A stretch of DNA of 64,000 nt from Rhinopithecus roxellana (lineage: Eukaryota > Chordata > Mammalia > Primates > Cercopithecidae), in contig NC_044557.1 in NCBI RefSeq assembly GCF_007565055.1, positions 78,192,595 to 78,256,594 of the forward strand, in the 5' to 3' direction. Within the stretch, counting starts at the first letter, position 1. Each line of letters begins with the position of its first letter. Below the pieces are notes generated by a model, which worked only from the letters and a program-made list of their open reading frames with translations, was not told where the DNA came from and did not search any database. Of this stretch, positions 57,971-64,000 are shown in pieces. The position numbers were made by a program, and so were the translations under genes.

Positions 57971-59820
57971 TTATATGCCTTTTTAGCCTTTTTATGGCAA
58001 TCGCTAACTGATTACCCTGAACTCAAGACGTATTCTACAGTTTTACAATGTCTTGATACATTGGATTTCTGCAGCCTGAGGTTCTCATGCCCTTTTCATA
58101 GCCTATCTTTCATTGCTCTTTTCAAATGCCGTATTTCTCTGAAAGCACTCTCTTATCAGAAATTATTTGCCATCTTATGTCTGTTTCCCAGGACACAGCT
58201 TTTGTATTCATTTGCAAGCACTATTAGATTATACTTTGTGTTATAACTTTCTGTGTATTCTTCACATTTCTGCTACTGGAATATACCTGTGAAATATGGC
58301 TTATGTAATATTTATCTCACAATTCTCTGTTTTTAGAACCTAGATATTGGTTATTATGTATATTTAATAATGATTTTAGAAAATCCTCAATTTTTTTTTT
58401 CATTTAGGTAAGAGCATCTGTGCATTAAGTGAATAAATTCATATATTTTGGAGTCCTAAACATATATACAAATCTATTATTGTTTTATTGGGAGATATCA
58501 TATGAAAGTATATCAATTATTGTAAGAACAAAATAAGTATGTCTTATACATTTTGTAAGTCAGTTCTGGAATTATCAGCTTGCAGAGTTGAAAGCTGGTT
58601 TAGTTGTTTCTGACTTCCCATCACCACCAATTATTTTCTTTCCCTTAATATGGTTTGAAAAACTCTAGTCTCATGCCACTGATATTAAAGAGATATCTTC
58701 TTCAATTTTTTAACAAGATAATAGAAAGGCATTTACTTGATGCACTTAGGTTCTTACCTAAACGAAAAATAACTAAGGATTTTTAAGCTGGAATATTAAA
58801 ATATCTTTAAATATTTCTTCTGCCACAACCCAGAATCTGCAAGGAGCCTTGGTACATTGTTGGAGAATAACGTTTAGAAACCAAGGTATGGGCTGGGCTA
58901 TGAACGCTCACATTACCGCTGGATGACATTGCTTCTGGGTGTTCTCAATACAGAGAGGTAATAGATGTATGTTTATTAATGCACACAAAAAATGTTTGTA
59001 ATTTTGCATCTAACTGCAAATGTATATGTGTGTGCATATACACACATATGTGTATATATGGTATACATATATATAATTTTTATATATGACACATGTTTAT
59101 AATATTAATAACTGAATTCCAATACAATATCACAGAGTCCGCTTTAGCCTTTTTCCCTCTTCTTACTTGTAAATTATTCAACATTAAGAAACCTAGGTCT
59201 TATTAGCTGTAATATATTATTTGTTTGGTTTGTTCTAGTATACATATAAAGCACTCTCAGAATTGCCAAACTATATTCCTGTGGGGAGCATTTTTATTGT
59301 ATTTATATATAGTTTTTTTTTTTATTCTGACAGTATTCAGTCAAGTTATTGTTTCCAAAGTTACTTAGAATAGTTCTGTTCTTCCCCCAATTTGTGTGTT
59401 AATAGAATGTTTGTTAGTGTTTGTTTTCTATTTTTTGTTTTCCTCATATTATAATTGATTTTAATTATTTTTTAGTTTTTCTTTGGGGTATGTGAAGGAT
59501 ATGTGAAATATTACTGTGGTCTAGCAGTCTGGCTATATAAACAATACACTCAAAGAAACATCACTTCCTCCTAAACTCTGCTATCTCATTAACGATGCCT
59601 GCTGTGTTCATTCATTTTCTTCCTACTCACCACTGAGAATAAACTAAACCCTTTAACATCCAATTTATCATTTTTTTAGTGCTAAAAAGTAAAAACATGC
59701 ACACGATAAGATTCAAGATTATTGAAAAACACAGAAGCCAACCTGAAGTAGCCTAACAATTTGAGCAAAATGAATAAATATCATAGTACTTGATTATAAC
59801 CCACAAAACAAAAAACACAC

Positions 59821-59855
<35 letters not shown>

Positions 59856-60009
59856 GACTACAAAGGGAAAGACAATAACTTTGCAGTGGAGAAACTGAGC
59901 AGGTCGACAACACCAGTAACAAGGCATAACATCATGGGCACTGTGATATGATACCTTGAGAATTCAACATTGGCTCTGTGACATTCTTGACAAAAATAAA
60001 GAGCAGCTT
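57971..60009. other. Unassigned 2 kb
   Basis: AT-rich. Alternating TA/TG sequence at 59020-59085. No gene or family recognised. Confidence 0.45.
59821..59855. repeat. (TG)n microsatellite
   Basis: A pure TG run after gtgtgttt, preceded directly by acacac (59815-59820), so a short self-complementary head exists. Confidence 0.95.
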
Positions 60010-60411
60010 TCAGTCATGCAGAAGCATCAGACCTATCCAAATTGATGGACATTAGACAAAACACACGATCAATGTATTTTGAAAGTGTCAAGATTATGAA
60101 AGACTAGGAAAGCCTGAGGAACTATTTCCAGACTACAGGAGACTAGGGAGAATTAACTAGTAGAAATGCAGAATCCTGAACTTGATCCTGAACAAAAAAG
60201 AGACAAATAGTGGGAGAAAATGGTAAAATTTGAGCAAAATCTCTAGTTATATAGTATGCTACTAATGTTAATGGGTTTTGTTTCTGACTGCCTTGCTAAG
60301 GTTATATAAAATGGTAATAAAGAAAGCTGGGAGAGAAATCCACGAAAACTCTGTAGAATTCTGCAACTATTCTCCACGTCTAACTTTAGTTAAAGAAAAA
60401 AAAAAAAAAAA
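60010..60411 (+). mobile_element. L1M 3'-end remnant with A-tail
   Basis: An old L1 3' UTR can be followed: gaaagtgtcaagattatgaa, agactaggaaagcctgagga, actatttccagactacagga, gactagggagaattaactag, tcctgaacttgatcctgaac, gggagaaaatggtaaaattt, atagtatgctactaatgtta, aaactctgtagaattctgca and an A-tail at 60396-60411. The wording fits L1MC-L1ME-age copies. Confidence 0.65.
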
Positions 60412-62848
60412 CTTTAAAAAGATCTCTAAGTGTCTTTGGATTTGAATATTTTTGGATTTGATAATTTTGTTAAAAAATTATCAAAAGTGTGCTTAGCTTA
60501 AAATATCTTTCATGCCAAAATTTGGAGTAGATTCCTGCTCTCTTGATTCCAAATTCAATAATCTTCCCAATACTCTATGTCCTTCCAAATCTTTTAATGA
60601 TATTTTTACTCAAAGCACAACTGAGTTGGTAATGCATTAAACCTGAAATCTATTGTTTGGTTATATGAAATATAAAACATTTTTTAGAAATCTGTGCATA
60701 CCCCTATTCCTGGCTCTCCTAAAAATAACCTATAAGCTCATCCACTTAATTTTATGGTTACTCAATTAGTTATACTCTACAAAAGAGATGAGAAATCCAA
60801 GATTTATTTTTAAGACGGCAGTAGGTTGGCTTCTTTTATAGATCTTACAATTGGAGAACAGAGAAAAAGCATTTAGAATACTTTTATATTCGTTTTTCCT
60901 ATCCTAAGCTTTTTCTTTAAATTTGTTATGCAAATTATCTCTGCAGTTCTATAATGCCCTTTCTGCTTCTTTAGTAGCACTAAAAACTATCTTTAATAAG
61001 ACAAGATATATTTTTAAAATAGTACCAGTAGAGAACAAATAGTAATTATCAATGTGTACAAGAAATGATATTTCTCCTTTCCCCCAAAATCAATGTTGTC
61101 ATTTCTAAAGTCTAATTAAAATAATACTTCCTGATGCTAGATTATTAAATAATACTATTAGGAATTACTGCTATGTCAGTTATTTTTATTTTATTGTATT
61201 GTATTTTCCAGCACCATACAGTTATCTGACTGGTAAATCGTTATTTAAATGCCTCCAGTGACTATTTAAATATGCAGAAAATTAAGTTCCCAAACTTACA
61301 GGCTGAATTATACAAATGGTCCTGGAGTGCTATTGCTGATGGTATTGAGCAACTGAGGTTTCATAGCATTTATTAAAAATAGAACTATAAAACTGGCATG
61401 TACGTAAAAGTCGTTGGTAAAAAAAAGGAAACATTGTTATTCTGGAATATATTAGTAAAATGCAGATTTTATTAAATTGTCATTCCAGATTCTGAAATTA
61501 TAAGCTGGCTGTGACACCATGACATGTTTCCCTGTCCCCATAAATTTAATTTATTTCTAAAATTCAAATTTATATCATTTTCTTACATCTTGCACTATGG
61601 CAATATTATTATTTAAATCATTAATTTTGCATAAGTTACATTTCTGTTTTTATTAGCTAATTCAGAAGATTATAATCATCATTTTAATTTGAAATTTGAA
61701 GTGCATGTATTTATAAGAAAGATCCTGGACAGAAACTCACAGAGACAAAGCCATTTAAACAGCACATTACTTTGAGAATCCTACAGAGCTGAACTTGATA
61801 GGAGTTGCTGGTAATGCAAACCCTGGGGACATCCTTATTAGTCTGCCCACTGAGTGGACTGTGTGTGTGTGGTGTACTCCACGGGCTAGCAATAGCTAAG
61901 AATTTAAAGCTGATAGAAGAGTCACTCCAGACATTTAAAATGCAATCACCTACCTTTGCTGACATTTAAAATAAAATGAACAAGTGTAGCTCCTGAAATT
62001 AACTTGAGATTCTCCAAAGGGATCCATGAAGTTGTCATGTGGTTTTGTGTTCCCAAGTTTAAGTTCAATATGAACCTTTAGGCCATGAGGTGGCGGGGAG
62101 GAGAACATACTCTATTACCAAATGTTTATTAAGTTCTTGGTCTCTAGATGTAGAAAGTTAAAGGATTTCCTGCCTAAACTAAATCATTTCTGAAGATAAG
62201 TCATCCTCTAATAAAATAACTACCAAATGGCTGCTGCTGATGATGGTGATGGCAAGAAAATATTTAAAACATAAATACCAAAAGAAATACAAATAGCAGA
62301 AGAGATCAATTAAGATAGAATATAGTTGTCAGTTCAAAACAGGTGGACTCTGAAGACTCCTGCTCTTATTTATGCTCTCAAATTTGTTTTTCTCCTCTCG
62401 TTGTCTGAGTTAGGATGTGTTAATAGTGCTTTAATGAAATCACTTCTACTAAGTTTCACTAACTAAAGAGAGAGCAAGGCCAAATAGAGCTTTCTTTCAA
62501 TCTGTTCCTATTTGTTCTATAGATAGCAGAGTTTCTGAATTTAAAAAGTCACATAGAATTTCAATTTATGGTGCTTTAGAGACCAATCCCAAATTCACTC
62601 ACTATCTTTATTCTCTCAGTTGTTTCATTGGAGATCTTGGAAAGCATAAGTAAACCTAAGTTTTCCAGGTTACTATATTTCTTGAAAACCTATGCATTAA
62701 AGTTCCCCATCCTCCACAATGGAAGATTACTATAACATATTGTAAGTCTGAGAATCTCTTAAGATATAAATTACATAGGATCTTCCAGTCCAATTTGCAC
62801 AAAATCCACATCTCTTAATCAATAACAATTAAGAAAAGTCTGACAATG
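60412..62848. other. Unassigned 2.4 kb
   Basis: AT-rich. The 84-codon minus frame at 61711-61965 has no recognisable motif. No repeat family or RNA recognised. Confidence 0.45.
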
Positions 62849-63215
62849 GTGCCTGTATTTGTCTATTCTCACGCTACTTATAAAGACATACCTGACACTG
62901 GGTAATGTATAAAGAAAAAGACATTTAATAGACCCACAGTTCCAAATAACTGAGGAGGCCTCAAAATCATGGTGGAAGGTGAAGGAGGAGCAAAGGCATG
63001 TCTTACATGACAACAGGCAAGAGAGAGAGTGCAGGAGAACTGCCCTTTGTAAAACCATCAGATCTCATGAGACTTATTCACTATCATGAGAACAGCACAG
63101 GAAACACTCACCCACATGATTCAATTACCTCCCACCAGCTCCCTTCCATGACATGTGGGGAGCTGTGATTCAAGAAGAGATTTGGGTGGGGACATCGCTA
63201 AACCATATCAGTGCC
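62849..63215 (-). mobile_element. Solo MaLR LTR (MST/THE1 type), antisense, perfect 5-bp duplication
   Basis: LTR 62854-63210 from tgtatttgtctattctcacg to ctaaaccatatca, the exact ends of this family in reverse. Body marks: ataaagacatacctgacact, gggtaatgtataaagaaaaa, ggcctcaaaatcatggtgga, ccatcagatctcatgagact, tcaattacctcccacc, gatttgggtggggaca. The flanking pentamers gtgcc (62849-62853 and 63211-63215) are identical. The 79-codon minus frame inside is a known type of false MaLR frame. Confidence 0.95.
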
Positions 63216-63658
63216 ATTAGAAGATGCATAAGGCAGAAACTCATTCACATTCCGGGTTTGTTTACAAGATATAGGCACAGAGACTGCTGGAATAAAATAA
63301 GCTTTTGTCCCCATATTGTTATAGGTTAATGTATTGCATAGCTGTGGAAACACAATTAGTTACCAATGAACTATGTGATACTTTTCTTTACCATTGAAGA
63401 AACATCTTGTGCATGTTTTCAAGCTTCACCTTCAAATGAACCTAATATGTCAGTGTTGTTACCCCCAATTTCATGTTAGTCTTTGCATTCTTAAGCCTTA
63501 GTGGATTTAAAAGTTGATGAAAAAATAGCATCATAAAAAGTTGGCTTTGCTTTAGTTTGTCATTATCAAAAATAAAATTTATTTAATATTAATTCCTTGT
63601 GGTTATGATGTGATAAACATGTACAATATTATGATTTCAATAGCTATATTTTTGAAAA
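63216..63658. other. Unassigned AT-rich sequence
   Basis: No feature recognised. Confidence 0.5.
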
Positions 63659-63845
63659 TTGACTATGCATCCAGAGCTGTGATAGATGTTTTACTTATAT
63701 TATTTCATTGAGTCATCTCAGCAACTGTTTATCATTTTTGTGTTCATGAAACACAAAATTGGATATAAATTGCCACACAGCTAGTAAAGGTGGGAGATTT
63801 GAAACCAAGTTTGATAGACTGATATCTCTGTGCATTTTAACATTT
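63659..63845 (-). mobile_element. MIR: MIR SINE, antisense
   Basis: gactatgcatccagagctgt, gatagatgttttacttatat, tatttcattgagtcatctca, ccacacagctagtaaaggtg and ggagatttgaaaccaag are the reverse complement of a MIR, including the well-kept cacacagctagtaa block of its core. Confidence 0.75.
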
Positions 63846-64000
63846 CATCATAGTTTACAAAATTATGAAAAATCAGATAAGCAATTAGATTGGCATTCAC
63901 AGTCCTTTTGATTCTCAAAGACACAAGGAAAACATTTATAGGTGAAGTGTGCACAAATTTTCCCCCTCAATTTTTAGGAAAACGTTCAGCATTTTACTTA

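Noticed and set aside
1..64000. CRISPR array, operon, phage or bacterial defence system
   Set aside because: The sequence is primate nuclear DNA full of Alu and L1. There are no regularly spaced short repeats with unique spacers and no long prokaryote-type genes.

Overview
This window is nuclear DNA of a primate, and most probably of an Old World monkey (macaque/baboon/guenon lineage). Alu, L1, MaLR LTR, MIR and L2 copies are present throughout. The youngest Alu (19911-20229, minus strand) carries a set of bases that I know from cercopithecid AluY subfamilies rather than human AluY. No host protein-coding gene, exon set, tRNA, rRNA, CRISPR array or operon could be supported. All the longer open frames are LINE-1 ORF2 remnants, or chance frames through Alu, LTR or unique AT-rich DNA. 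The window reads as an intergenic or large-intron 'gene desert': AT-rich, fairly poor in Alu (nine recognisable copies), and rich in L1 and LTR elements.

Layout. 1-13 kb: AT-rich DNA with old fossils: an L1M 5' region (minus), a MADE1 mariner scrap, a hAT-type MITE, MER5A, MIR and L2 copies, and two Alus. 13-20.3 kb: a younger retrotransposon cluster. An old minus-strand L1M is cut by a MaLR solo LTR. It is followed by a primate L1 with a classic 5' inversion (twin priming) and a 16-bp target-site duplication, then a second 5'-truncated L1 with a 17-bp duplication, then a young AluY with a 38-base A-tail. 20.3-32 kb: a damaged Alu, a Tigger-like MITE, a MaLR solo LTR, an L1M antisense block pierced by an AluY, an L1PB-like 3' end, an MLT1 LTR, and several kb of sequence I cannot assign. 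32.9-35.2 kb: a complete MaLR element of MST type (LTR-internal-LTR). 35-46 kb: an Alu, L2 and MIR remnants, an L1M 3' end, a class I ERV solo LTR with 4-bp duplication, another Alu, and long unassigned stretches. 46.9-50.5 kb: a heavily decayed, almost collinear L1M/HAL1-like element. 50.5-64 kb: MLT-like LTR remnants, a GC-rich class I LTR (55.5-56.8 kb, minus strand), an L1M 3' end, a MaLR solo LTR with perfect 5-bp duplication, and a MIR.

Nothing here works together as a pathway. The interest lies in insertion history: nesting, target-site duplications, twin priming and local tandem duplications. I looked for an undescribed system on both strands and did not find one. The findings are structural or evolutionary observations. 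Family names come from recognition of consensus features, without a RepeatMasker run.
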